IMG/VR virus record: IMGVR_UViG_3300037993_000065
Span: 1-43,106 of that record
Direction: 5' to 3' (one strand)
From: a virus
DNA: 43,106 nucleotides
Both the position numbers and the translations under genes were made by a program. The notes beneath the pieces are model-generated. The model ran no database searches. It had not been told where the DNA came from and saw only the letters and a program-made list of their open reading frames with translations. Shown piece after piece: positions 24,849 to 32,962 of the stretch (position 1 is its first letter; each line of letters opens with the position of its first letter).

Positions 24849-25592
24849 TACTCCTACAGGTTTGAGGGAATCCCCGAACACGTCCGGGCGGTTGAACGGA
24901 ACCTGGAACTGTTCCTTGTCAGGGTCGCCTCCCCACTTGGCGCGGTAATAGTGAGAGTCGATTTGGTGAACAATATCGTTCGTGAACCGCAACCTAGCGT
25001 CGCTCTTGATTGTGGATGAACCGATGTGCTCCGTGTGAATCCCGGTGTCGATGGTTTCCCACCCCCGCACCCGCATACGGTAAGTGTGATCGTTGTCACA
25101 GAGATACTTGGGAAATACAGTGTCGTACCCGCCCACGTCGTCGATCATTTCGAGGTTAACAGCGGCGAGGGAGTCGTAGAATGTCCATGCCAGCCCCCAT
25201 TTGCGCTTACCGACGCAATGCTTGCGAACAAAATCAACAAGGCGAAGATGGCCGTTGTTGACGGAAGAGGCATCCGAGTGCATCCAAACCATGAAATTGC
25301 AGTCACGATTCCGCGCATCCTGAAAAAACCAGTTGTGCGATTGAGTGAAGGTTAGAGGAACAGGAGGGCGAAACACGTCAATTCCCGGCGGAAGGCGGTC
25401 GGTCACTTGGTCCGGCGAGTTGTCCATCACTGTCATGTGTCGGTGGAATTCAGGAACCGAATTGATCGCGTTCAACAGTAGGTCGGGACGGTTCTGGACG
25501 CGCAAGTAAACGTGAAAATCCCTGCCAAGAGCGCAATCAAGCTCATCTGGATCGGTTGACGGGTTGACAAGATGCTCAAGAGAAGTGTTCAT
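24843..25592 (-). CDS. GT-A-type glycosyltransferase (family 2-like)
   Basis: The 249-aa product (MNTSLEHLVNPSTD...) shows a GT2-like layout. The N-terminal VYLRVQNRPDLLLNAINSV resembles the nucleotide-sugar entry strand and helix. FMVWMHSDAS resembles the metal-binding DxD region (here HSD), and LCDNDHTYRMRVRGW resembles the acceptor-side acidic motif. The ATG at 25592 has GGAGG close by and overlaps the upstream stop (ATGA); the frame from 25646 is an extension. It is the last gene of a leftward five-gene cargo operon. Likely substrates are host or virion surface sugars, or modified DNA; not determinable here. Confidence 0.65.
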   Translation of the reverse strand: MNTSLEHLVNPSTDPDELDCALGRDFHVYLRVQNRPDLLLNAINSVPEFHRHMTVMDNSPDQVTDRLPPGIDVFRPPVPLTFTQSHNWFFQDARNRDCNFMVWMHSDASSVNNGHLRLVDFVRKHCVGKRKWGLAWTFYDSLAAVNLEMIDDVGGYDTVFPKYLCDNDHTYRMRVRGWETIDTGIHTEHIGSSTIKSDARLRFTNDIVHQIDSHYYRAKWGGDPDKEQFQVPFNRPDVFGDSLKPVGVW

Positions 25593-25822
25593 TTCCCCTC
25601 CATTTCCGCCAATACGTCCGGCAATATCAACTGACCCGTCAGGCAAGGATGAATACAGTCAAATTCCGTCAACTGCCGTCCATCATTGCCAAAGTACGCC
25701 CACTCTTCCGGCTTTCCTGAGACCCGTTGGTAGCGTATGTGAACAGGTCCAAACATCCTCACCAGTTTCCGATGCTCTTGGTATGTTCCATCGTCCGTCC
25801 CTATATCAGAAATGGTAATCAT
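25589..25822 (-). CDS. Hypothetical protein in the glycosyltransferase operon, 77 aa
   Basis: The ATG at 25822 has GGGAGG upstream and overlaps the preceding stop (ATGA), as does its own stop with the glycosyltransferase start. The product (MITISDIGTDDGTYQEHRK...) has two cysteines in a short span (FDCIHPC) and no recognised motif. Tight coupling implies a function shared with the sugar-transfer genes. Confidence 0.65.
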   Translation of the reverse strand: MITISDIGTDDGTYQEHRKLVRMFGPVHIRYQRVSGKPEEWAYFGNDGRQLTEFDCIHPCLTGQLILPDVLAEMEGK

Positions 25823-26001
25823 TTTCCATCCCTCCCGCGCTTGTAGGCTGCAAGCTTTAGGCTTTCCACTAGAACTCCGTTGCAATACAGGTCAATGTGG
25901 TCAGCTCCCTCTGGGGCAGTCGCAATACAACTCTCTAAAAAGGCGTCAAACCTATTATCCACTTCCGGCACCACAATCTTCTTCTCAGTCATAATGCTCA
26001 T
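25819..26001 (-). CDS. Hypothetical protein in the glycosyltransferase operon, 60 aa
   Basis: The ATG at 26001 follows GAGAGG and overlaps the end of the HAD gene; ATG 25992 is an alternative start. The product (MSIMTEKKIVVPEVDNRF...) is small and mixed alpha-beta with a basic C-terminus (YKRGRDGK). Family not recognised. Confidence 0.6.
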   Translation of the reverse strand: MSIMTEKKIVVPEVDNRFDAFLESCIATAPEGADHIDLYCNGVLVESLKLAAYKRGRDGK

Positions 26002-26356
26002 CCTCTCTCCCTCTCGGTGTCATGGCGATAACCCGGTAAGCATCTTCGCCCAGTTCGGTGCGAATCTGCTCGGCCAGTCCATCGTCAAAGTGCATATCAA
26101 CACCGTTCTCGCGGATCGCTCTTGCCTTGAGAATGGCGTAGTCTTCGCCCTTGCTGTCTAAAGCGCGGCCTAAGTAGAAGTTCGGCTCTGGGAAACCGCG
26201 TTCCCTGAGCAGCGCCAAGTCAGCCGGACGGTGGATGATCTTGTGGCTGGTCAGAATTCCGACTTGGTGCCCCGCCGCTTGCATGGCCGGGATCAGGGCG
26301 CGGAAAAAGTTCTGGTGGTGCCAGAGTGTGCAGTCAAGGTCAATGCTGATCTTCAC
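25985..26356 (-). CDS. HAD-superfamily phosphatase-like protein
   Basis: The 123-aa product begins with motif I, IDLDCTL (the nucleophile Asp and the +2 Asp of HAD phosphatases). It then shows motif II-like ILTSHK, a Lys in AILKARA as motif III, and FDDG as motif IV. The minimal length implies a cap-less HAD enzyme. The start is GTG 26356, with GGAGG 8 nt upstream; the previous stop is 3 nt before it. Between two glycosyltransferases it may process a sugar phosphate or nucleotide sugar. Confidence 0.75.
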   Translation of the reverse strand: MKISIDLDCTLWHHQNFFRALIPAMQAAGHQVGILTSHKIIHRPADLALLRERGFPEPNFYLGRALDSKGEDYAILKARAIRENGVDMHFDDGLAEQIRTELGEDAYRVIAMTPRGREDEHYD

Positions 26357-26359
26357 CGC

Positions 26360-27514
26360 TCACACCTCCATAAACCACTCTGACCACCGGGGCCAGAGGT
26401 TATTCCAGTCCAGCGATTCTGGCAGGATGCTTTCCCGCGCCACCTGAGACGATTCCAGCGCGGCAGACTCCACCTTGTCCGCCCACTCTGATGCGTTGAA
26501 AACAGGACGCTTGGAGCAGAATGCGCCCTCGTAGTAAAAGGCAATCGGATCAGCGAGATACTTCTTAGGAACGTACTCCGACTGCGCCGCATAGTTCCCG
26601 GTGACGCACGGCACCCCGCAAGCGAGAGACTCCATAATTGGATACCCCATGCCCTCTGGTCCTACTCCGAGCGTCACATCGCAAGCCGAGTACAATTCCG
26701 CAAGTTCGTCATCAGTGAAGCGGTTCACCGTGGCAGCCACGCGGCCAGCCAGCCCGTAGTCGGTAACGAGTTCGTCCAAGTCCCAATAGCGCGTCATAAC
26801 GTCCGTATGCGCCCACACGCGCACATCGTGACCACGGTCCAGCAGGATACGGCAAGCCTCCATGCCCAGTTGCCAGTCCTTCCGCGCCTGATTCGTCGCC
26901 ACAATCCCAACCAAGAGCGAATCCTGCTTCAGACCGTGAAAGCCGTGCTGGACGAAGGACGATCTGGCTGCTCTCCGGTCTCGTGGGTAGAATACGCTGG
27001 TGTCGATTCCGTGAGGAAGGTGCTCCGCGTTTCCGGTGATGCGAGTGGACCATTCGGTGTAGTCAAGAACTCGATCAAACCCCTTGTACGTCTGAGCGAT
27101 ACTGTGAGATATTTTGCCGTTTGGCCCTTCCGCGTCGATTGCGCCGTAGATCCATAGCTTTTTCGGAGCGTTCTCTACCCAATACCGCAGCCGAGAATCG
27201 TGGCACTTCTCCGGCGTTCCCAACCAGTAGAGGCGGGAAGCATCCCAAACAAAACAGATGATCGGCTCATCCCCCTGAGCGAAGTCATCAGCAATGGCGG
27301 GAAGCTCTGGAGTTATCCAATTGTCGATTGTGTGCAAATGATACTGTGGAAAAGGAAATTTGATGCTTCCAGCTCCGCCATAACCGACGGTAGCCACGCG
27401 GAAACGGTCGCCGAGGTTCTGGTGAACGAGAACGGCCAGATCGCGGGTTATACGGGCAAGCCCGGAACTTGCGGATATGGAGTCGGATACGAAAAGGATC
27501 GGTTTTTTGCTCAT
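26360..27514 (-). CDS. GT-B glycosyltransferase (GT4-like)
   Basis: The 384-aa product has a GT-B build. The N-terminal half includes LFVSDSISASSGLARITRDL, which resembles the Gly-rich acceptor loop. The C-terminal half includes VGIVATNQARKDWQLGMEA and the E-x7-E signature (GPEGMGYPIMESLACGVPCV) that contacts the nucleotide sugar. The ATG at 27514 has no ribosome site but lies 7 nt after TATAGT; the longer frame from 27544 starts upstream of that box. It is the first gene of the leftward cargo operon and diverges from the tailspike gene. Confidence 0.8.
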   Translation of the reverse strand: MSKKPILFVSDSISASSGLARITRDLAVLVHQNLGDRFRVATVGYGGAGSIKFPFPQYHLHTIDNWITPELPAIADDFAQGDEPIICFVWDASRLYWLGTPEKCHDSRLRYWVENAPKKLWIYGAIDAEGPNGKISHSIAQTYKGFDRVLDYTEWSTRITGNAEHLPHGIDTSVFYPRDRRAARSSFVQHGFHGLKQDSLLVGIVATNQARKDWQLGMEACRILLDRGHDVRVWAHTDVMTRYWDLDELVTDYGLAGRVAATVNRFTDDELAELYSACDVTLGVGPEGMGYPIMESLACGVPCVTGNYAAQSEYVPKKYLADPIAFYYEGAFCSKRPVFNASEWADKVESAALESSQVARESILPESLDWNNLWPRWSEWFMEV

Positions 27515-27521
27515 CTCATCA

Positions 27522-27527
27522 ACTATA
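27522..27527 (-). promoter_or_regulatory. -10 box of the glycosyltransferase operon
   Basis: TATAGT on the minus strand ends 7 nt before the ATG at 27514. No good -35 hexamer is visible at 17-18 bp. The tailspike gene promoter faces the other way about 50 bp to the right. Confidence 0.4.
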
Positions 27528-27572
27528 CTAGCACAAAACCCCAAAAATGGAAGATATATTTCATGGTGATTG

Positions 27573-27578
27573 TAAACT
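27573..27578 (+). promoter_or_regulatory. -10 box of the tailspike gene
   Basis: TAAACT lies 6 nt before ATG 27585, again with no ribosome site between. The expected -35 position (GAAGAT) is poor, so an activator may be needed. Low confidence on its own; supported by the recurring geometry. Confidence 0.3.
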
Positions 27579-27584
27579 TACGGC

Positions 27585-30500
27585 ATGAAGAGATTGATTG
27601 CCTTTCTCATCGTATTGCTTCCACTGCCGCTCATCTGCCAAACTGCCCCTATCGGTGGTTTTTGTGAGCAGGGCGCGAAAAATGCGGTCACTTCTGGACT
27701 GTCCTCCAGCAACTACTTGAACGGGGTTGTTCCGTCCTGCACTGTGACAGTGTATTTGACGGGAACTACTGTACGGGCGACGATCTACGCCGATGCGATC
27801 AACACTCCTCTATCAAATCCATTCACTGCGTCATCGACTGGACAGTGGCTTGCTTATGCTGCTGTGAATCAGGGGTATTATGCGGTTTTGAGCGGAGGGG
27901 TTTATCCGAACATCTACACCACGCCAGTGACGATATATCCTGGAATGAATGTTTCCGTTAATTATTCGCTTGTCAATTTTATCAATGTTATCAGCTACGG
28001 CGCAAAATGCGACGGCTCAACAGACGATCTCGCCGCATTCAATGCTGCCTACGCTGCGGTGCAAGCAATCAATGAAGAATCAGCCAACATACTCTCTACT
28101 GGATGGGGTGGACAGGCATATCTAACGGCTCCCGCCGGGGTGAGTTGCGCTCTTTCGAGCACGGCAGTGTGGGCACAGGGCGGCGTCTATATGCCGGGAA
28201 CTCGGCTGGTGCCGATTCCGATAACCGCTGACTACGCGCTCTATCAGGACGGTAACAAGCTGGGCCAAGGGCCGCAGTGGAATCCCGCTACCTGCCTTGC
28301 AGCGGGGGATGGAGGTTGCGAGCCGAGCCGCAACCTCCATGATTGGCTGCCTTCCGTCTACAGGCAAAAGGCTGGCCCTGGCTGGGCGGATACGACACAC
28401 TGCGGCGGCGAGATCGTGAGCGTGCAGGATTCCTATTTCTGGGCAGACGAGGTTGACGGATTCCAGCGTGCAGTTTGTATAGAAGACGCTTATGGTACTG
28501 GCACCAGTGACATCACAGTCTATCTGGGCCGTATGGAAAACGATCAGATCGGAGTGCAGGAAATCCCTCTTGACCAGTACAGCTACGTCAACAGCATAAC
28601 GACCTACGGCGGTGACTTTATTGCAGATTCCAGCAATGGAGCAGCCCCGCCATTTACGTCTGCGCTTCCCCGAAAAGCGTTTTATGGAACGCTCATCAAT
28701 AACAAGACATGGCTTGGGAATACCAGCTTGCCGCTGCCAAACGTGGTGACGAACGTGGCGGCGAACGGTGATGGATCAGGCGGCTTTCCCGCTACAATCA
28801 CCCCCGCTGTAATGGCCGCCAAGCCGCTGCTGCTGTGTGGCAATGTTGCTCCGCCGATGATTACCATCCCGGACTTTGCCTACGTTTCAGACTACTGCAA
28901 CGGCGGCCTGAATTATGAGGGGAAGTCTTGCAGCACGTCGCCGTCTGTTACTCTGAGCTATGATTTTCCTGGCACCATCACCAGCGGATCGAATGAGATC
29001 ACTGGGGTCTACGACACTGGGTTTACAGGGAACTCGCAAGCAAAAACCATCTTGGTAGGCGAGACGCCGAACATGATTTACATTGTGCCTAATATCCCGC
29101 CGTATGTGCTTGGCACTTCCAGTACCTATACGACGATCACAGCCAACAGCGGTTCCTGCACTAGCGGCTGTACAGCCACGATGAGCGTCAACGCACAGGG
29201 CACGGCCTCGAATGTGAATTTCACGTTTTATGCAGGGCTGACAAGCATCATTATCGCTTCGGCGGTGGGCAGCCTAACAGCCGGATCGCCAACCATCACG
29301 TTTGCCGGGGCGAGCAGCTTCAGCGTAGGCAGCATCACATCACTGGTGAACGGCACGACTATCGGCGGCGGCGGCTACGTCATTCCGATTGGCAATGTTA
29401 TAGAGCCGATCAGCACCAATGGCGTCATGTTGCAGACTGCAAGCACAGTGAGTGGCTCGTATAGTTGCTACTTCGAGAATCAGAGCTTCCACAACCTGAC
29501 TTGGAAGAATAGCGGCGGCACATACCAAGCGGATTACCCATGCACGCTGACCAGCGGGAGTACATCCGTCACGCTGACTGGCACACCTTATACTGGCTCA
29601 GGCAACATCAATGCCGGGATCAGCGGACCTACGGTAACAGGACTTGAGTCTACAATCACCGGCACTGGAATCCCCTCCGGCGCACACGTCCTGCTTGTCG
29701 AATCTCAGTTTCAATTCGACATCTGCACCGGAACGCCGTGCTTGCCAGCGAATGCTACAGCGAGCGGTACCGTGACGTTGACTGCGCCTGCATACTCCAA
29801 TTTGAATTCGACAGACTTGGGAGCCATTTATACAACCACGCCGCTTTATTGGCCTATGGCTGGCACAATTGCGTTTGACGCTGAAATTTATCCAAGTGGC
29901 GTATCTTACCCGCTCAATGCGAACCGCGTAGTCGGCCTGGATGTGGAAGGGGGGCAGCAAGAGCTATACTGCAAAGTTCGAGTGGTTGGCGCGAATGTAA
30001 TATTCGATTATCTGCGGTGGGAATCTGACTATGGCGGACGTGCTTGCCTTGTTGATTATTACGTTCCATCAGGCGCGGGGCAGCGAATCCAGCCGACATT
30101 CCGCGTCGTTTTCAATCAGGGATTTGAATTGGAGCAGTTGCAGGTGGCAACAGGCCCTTTCAGCTACAACTGGCAGATTTGCTCGAACAACGGATGCCTC
30201 AAGAATGGCGCAGAACTTGGCGAGGTTTTGTCGAACAGCACTGGTGACGGCCAGCCCATCCTTACGCTGAAAACTGGGCAGGTGCAACTAAACGATCAGT
30301 ATTCGAGTGCGTTTAGTTGGATGTTCACGTCGAATGACTTCTTGGCACAGATTACGACCGACTCAACGCCACGATTCGATTTCAACCCCTATGCCAAGGC
30401 GATGTACTTCAGCGACGGGACCACTGCGATCAACAAAAACACCAGCACCAATATTGCGTGGAGCAACAACAATGGTCAGTATGGAACGCCAGACATTTAC

Positions 30501-31685
30501 CTGGGGAATGCAAACTTGGGCTTCACGGCGCAGTACGGTACCCAGACGCCGGATGGGTGGAACATAGGCAAGATGATGTTCTTTAACCCATCTACAGGGA
30601 ATTTCAACTACGTTTGGTATAGCCCTGCTTCTAATGCGTGGGAGTACAATTCTGGCATTCCAACAGCCAGCGGCAACATAACGTCGCTGACGATTGCGAC
30701 TTACAGCGGCTCGTGCTCGCCAATTCCAGCACCGTGTGACTTGGCCACGGTGACGGCTGCGAACTCGTTTACATCAGGATCGAGCATTGAGTTCATCGGA
30801 CCTCTGGGGCAAACTCTCGCAATCAGCGGATTTACAGGGTCTAGCGGCACACTGACATTTACGACTACGACACAAAGTCCAGCATTAACATCAGGGGCAC
30901 TGGTCACGTTAACTGGATTTACTGGCGGAAATTCAAGTCTAAACGGGCAAGTTGTCACATTATTATCATCTGGTTTGACTACTACACAATTTGAGGCTAT
31001 CGTTACAGGGTCTGGATACTCTACAGGAGCAGGAGAACTGATCACCATCGGAACTCAACTGGTTGGAAAAACTGGCCTAGTAGTTGGTGACGGGCTTTCA
31101 ACCACTCAATTTGAGGCCCTCATTCCGGCAGTAACAACGACTGGCACAGAATCCGAGAGTAACGGCTATGCGGTAACGGCTACACCCGTGTCGGCGGCCT
31201 CAAACGCGCTCCCAAAGAGTGCTCCATCACTTGCTACGAACAGCCTATCCCAGATAACGGCAGCCCCCAATACCAGGGGATGCGCGGCTGGCTATGACTA
31301 CTACGGATGTCCGCTGTCGTCCACCTACCTGCCTACGTTCACGTTCACCACAGGAACGTACAATTCTGGGGGAATCACACTACCTGTCAACAGCAGCAGC
31401 AACTACTTCTCAGGCTCGCTCTATCGCATCACATCGACGATATGCACCGGGACAACAGGCTCGGCAACGTCGGCGACACTGTACATCTACCCGACCAACG
31501 AAAGCAATGTGATTACGACTGGCAGCAATAATCTGGCGTCGAACATTTGCCAAACGGCGGTGATTTTGACGGCACCAACCAGCAACGCAACCAATGCGTA
31601 TGATGTATTTGTTGTACCCAGTCCCAACCCGATCACGTCCGGGGCGACGTACACGCTTTCAACGGAAGTCGAAATGGTGAAGTAG
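27585..31685 (+). CDS. Tailspike-like protein with pectate-lyase helix and N-terminal signal peptide
   Basis: The 1366-aa product starts with a strong Sec-type signal (MKRLIAFLIVLLPLPLICQT). Next comes a module with CTVTVYLTGTTVRATIY (about residues 45-65), then VISYGAKCDGSTDDLAAFNAA (about 130), the hallmark opening of Pectate_lyase_3 right-handed beta-helices used by phage tailspikes. The long Ser, Thr and Gly-rich remainder fits a beta-helix and receptor-binding tip. The signal peptide is odd for a virion protein and typical of secreted host proteins, suggesting acquisition from a host or export of the protein. No ribosome site is seen. Confidence 0.7.
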   Translation: MKRLIAFLIVLLPLPLICQTAPIGGFCEQGAKNAVTSGLSSSNYLNGVVPSCTVTVYLTGTTVRATIYADAINTPLSNPFTASSTGQWLAYAAVNQGYYAVLSGGVYPNIYTTPVTIYPGMNVSVNYSLVNFINVISYGAKCDGSTDDLAAFNAAYAAVQAINEESANILSTGWGGQAYLTAPAGVSCALSSTAVWAQGGVYMPGTRLVPIPITADYALYQDGNKLGQGPQWNPATCLAAGDGGCEPSRNLHDWLPSVYRQKAGPGWADTTHCGGEIVSVQDSYFWADEVDGFQRAVCIEDAYGTGTSDITVYLGRMENDQIGVQEIPLDQYSYVNSITTYGGDFIADSSNGAAPPFTSALPRKAFYGTLINNKTWLGNTSLPLPNVVTNVAANGDGSGGFPATITPAVMAAKPLLLCGNVAPPMITIPDFAYVSDYCNGGLNYEGKSCSTSPSVTLSYDFPGTITSGSNEITGVYDTGFTGNSQAKTILVGETPNMIYIVPNIPPYVLGTSSTYTTITANSGSCTSGCTATMSVNAQGTASNVNFTFYAGLTSIIIASAVGSLTAGSPTITFAGASSFSVGSITSLVNGTTIGGGGYVIPIGNVIEPISTNGVMLQTASTVSGSYSCYFENQSFHNLTWKNSGGTYQADYPCTLTSGSTSVTLTGTPYTGSGNINAGISGPTVTGLESTITGTGIPSGAHVLLVESQFQFDICTGTPCLPANATASGTVTLTAPAYSNLNSTDLGAIYTTTPLYWPMAGTIAFDAEIYPSGVSYPLNANRVVGLDVEGGQQELYCKVRVVGANVIFDYLRWESDYGGRACLVDYYVPSGAGQRIQPTFRVVFNQGFELEQLQVATGPFSYNWQICSNNGCLKNGAELGEVLSNSTGDGQPILTLKTGQVQLNDQYSSAFSWMFTSNDFLAQITTDSTPRFDFNPYAKAMYFSDGTTAINKNTSTNIAWSNNNGQYGTPDIYLGNANLGFTAQYGTQTPDGWNIGKMMFFNPSTGNFNYVWYSPASNAWEYNSGIPTASGNITSLTIATYSGSCSPIPAPCDLATVTAANSFTSGSSIEFIGPLGQTLAISGFTGSSGTLTFTTTTQSPALTSGALVTLTGFTGGNSSLNGQVVTLLSSGLTTTQFEAIVTGSGYSTGAGELITIGTQLVGKTGLVVGDGLSTTQFEALIPAVTTTGTESESNGYAVTATPVSAASNALPKSAPSLATNSLSQITAAPNTRGCAAGYDYYGCPLSSTYLPTFTFTTGTYNSGGITLPVNSSSNYFSGSLYRITSTICTGTTGSATSATLYIYPTNESNVITTGSNNLASNICQTAVILTAPTSNATNAYDVFVVPSPNPITSGATYTLSTEVEMVK

Positions 31686-31749
31686 GCAGTACCGCCAAGG
31701 CTCCAGTAATCGGGAAGGCGGGGTTGTAGATTCCAAAACGAGGTGGGCT

Positions 31750-32142
31750 ATGACCCCGGAAGAGCAGCAGTTGGTGAACATCTCCTCTAGGCTGGAGAGA
31801 TTGGAGAACACGGTGGCAGACATGAGCGCAACACTTTACGGCGACGGCAACAGACCGAGTATCACAGAGATGATCGGCGACATCAGGCTGTGCTTGACCG
31901 ACTACATCTCCGAGGCGAGAGGCCGCGCAGACGAGCGCCGGAAGCTGGAAAGCAAGTTCCGCTGGATCATTGGAATCATTCTGACGGCTATTGGTCTGCT
32001 GATCGCGGCCCTGCAAGCGAACCATCAAATCAGGACGGGCGAGCTTGCATTGCCCTTCCGCTTGAGTACGGTTGAGCTTTACAATGCAAGAGTGATGCAC
32101 GAAAATATCACCGCAGGAGTCGATTATGTACCAAGCAACTGA
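31750..32142 (+). CDS. Coiled-coil membrane protein, probable lysis accessory
   Basis: The 130-aa product has an N-terminal coiled coil (LVNISSRLERLENTVADMS), a charged middle, and one membrane helix near residues 75-92 (WIIGIILTAIGLLIAALQ). This is the build of XhlA-type or spanin-like lysis helpers. ATG 31750 has GAGGTGG upstream. It is the first gene of the lysis region and overlaps the next frame by 17 bp. Confidence 0.6.
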   Translation: MTPEEQQLVNISSRLERLENTVADMSATLYGDGNRPSITEMIGDIRLCLTDYISEARGRADERRKLESKFRWIIGIILTAIGLLIAALQANHQIRTGELALPFRLSTVELYNARVMHENITAGVDYVPSN

Positions 32143-32296
32143 GCCGATTGAGGACGGAAACACCAACGGTGGCCGCACCTTGCCGCCAAGAAACCCGCCG
32201 CCTACGCCTTGCGTGACCAGTAACGACACGCTTGCCGAGGTGCAAGCCAAGCACGGCATTGACCAGCCCAAGCAAGGGATGATGAAGACGATCTAG
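32126..32296 (+). CDS. Proline-rich small protein ending at an amber codon before a holin-like frame
   Basis: ATG 32126 has AGGAG 6 nt upstream. The 56-aa product (MYQATEPIEDGNTNGG...) contains LPPRNPPPTPC and ends MMKTI at TAG 32294-32296. The same frame then continues as a holin-like membrane protein to 32470. Either this is a separate short gene, or it is the N-terminal part of one gene interrupted by an in-frame stop. Ordinary TAG stops end several other genes here, so genome-wide reassignment is not supported. Confidence 0.5.
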   Translation: MYQATEPIEDGNTNGGRTLPPRNPPPTPCVTSNDTLAEVQAKHGIDQPKQGMMKTI

Positions 32297-32470
32297 ACTG
32301 ACCCGAAGACGACCATCGGCGGGCTGCTGGTGGGCATTGTGCTGGTGGCGAACGTGCTGACCTCGCACGGCGTACAGCTTGGACACATCGGCACGACCGA
32401 CTGGATCACGCTGGTTGGCGCACTGGCGGCGGCGGTGGGCGGATGCTTGGCAAAAGACCCAGCGAAGTGA
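32297..32470 (+). CDS. Holin-like two-helix segment without its own start codon
   Basis: Directly after TAG 32294-32296 and in the same frame, 57 codons encode a cytosolic lead (TDPKTT), a hydrophobic helix (IGGLLVGIVLVANVL), a polar turn, a second helix (WITLVGALAAAVGGCLA) and a basic end (KDPAK). This is typical of small phage holins. No ATG, GTG or TTG with a ribosome site lies at its beginning. Production would need amber suppression, or a start at the ATGs just before the TAG plus suppression. Otherwise it is a pseudogene created by one nonsense change. Confidence 0.5.
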   Translation, partial: TDPKTTIGGLLVGIVLVANVLTSHGVQLGHIGTTDWITLVGALAAAVGGCLAKDPAK

Positions 32471-32505
32471 TATGATGAAATCTGTGCATCGCGTACAGCC
32501 TCCTA

Positions 32506-32531
32506 AACGCCTCGGCTCCGGTCGGGGCGTT
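32506..32531 (+). terminator. Hairpin after the holin-like region, possible terminator
   Basis: AACGCCTC and GGGGCGTT pair over eight positions around a 10-nt loop, but no T-run follows. It lies between the lysis frames and the promoter at 32554-32582, so partial termination or insulation is plausible. Confidence 0.35.
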
Positions 32532-32553
32532 GCTGTGTTCATGCAGAATTAAC

Positions 32554-32582
32554 TTGACAGCCGTGCTCAATGCTGGTACATT
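32554..32582 (+). promoter_or_regulatory. Promoter with consensus -35, leaderless arrangement
   Basis: TTGACA (32554-32559), an exact 17-bp spacer and TACATT (32577-32582), followed by 6 nt and then ATG 32589. The predicted RNA start coincides with the A of the start codon. Confidence 0.75.
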
Positions 32583-32588
32583 TTGTTC

Positions 32589-32843
32589 ATGGGCGATACA
32601 CCAATCCCGACGCTGGCGCAGACGATACGCTCGGCGGTCGAGGGTGCAGTGATTAAAGCGCGTGGCAACAAGAAGCTGGCAGCGAAGTGGCTAGGGATCA
32701 GCAGGAATACGCTGTACCGTCACTTGGAGCAGGGCGAGAAGGTGAACCATGAGCTACCAACCATTGTAGAAATGGCTGGAATCGTGCCAGATTTTACTGG
32801 CGGGTTGACGATGCAGGAATTCTGTGACGAGGTGGGCGAGTGA
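32589..32843 (+). CDS. Fis-type helix-turn-helix regulator, 84 aa
   Basis: The central part (GNKKLAAKWLGISRNTLYRHLEQ) is an HTH_8 or Fis-family DNA-binding motif; the N-terminal helix (LAQTIRSAVEGAVIKAR) may dimerise. Such proteins act as bacterial or phage regulators. ATG 32589 lies 6 nt after the -10 box, with no ribosome site, so the mRNA is probably leaderless. The stop overlaps the GTG of a 40-aa leucine-zipper gene. It heads the small-gene cluster before the endolysin and could time lysis. Confidence 0.75.
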   Translation: MGDTPIPTLAQTIRSAVEGAVIKARGNKKLAAKWLGISRNTLYRHLEQGEKVNHELPTIVEMAGIVPDFTGGLTMQEFCDEVGE

Positions 32844-32962
32844 GCAACAATGCACTGAGTAACGCATACGCCGAGCTAGATGAGCTTCGCAAAGCATATC
32901 ATGTTTTGCAAGCGGAGAACGCCGAACTCAAGTCGCAAGTGTCCGCACTGAAAGGCAGGTGA
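32840..32962 (+). CDS. 40-aa leucine-zipper microprotein
   Basis: GTG 32840 overlaps the regulator's stop (GTGA), with GAGGT just upstream. Residues 13-37 form a textbook zipper: Leu at 16, 23, 30 and 37 (d positions). The a positions are Leu13, Tyr20, Asn27 and Val34. An Asn in a core a position is the feature that sets parallel dimers in GCN4-type zippers. It has no DNA-binding domain. Coupling to the HTH gene suggests a dimerisation partner or titrating factor. The next frame begins inside its stop (TGATG). Confidence 0.65.
   Translation: MSNNALSNAYAELDELRKAYHVLQAENAELKSQVSALKGR

Noticed and set aside
32294-32296. Genome-wide TAG reassignment to explain the amber codon
   Set aside because: TAG is the normal stop of the genes ending at 3664, 9487, 19417, 31685, 36782, 38807 and 40444.
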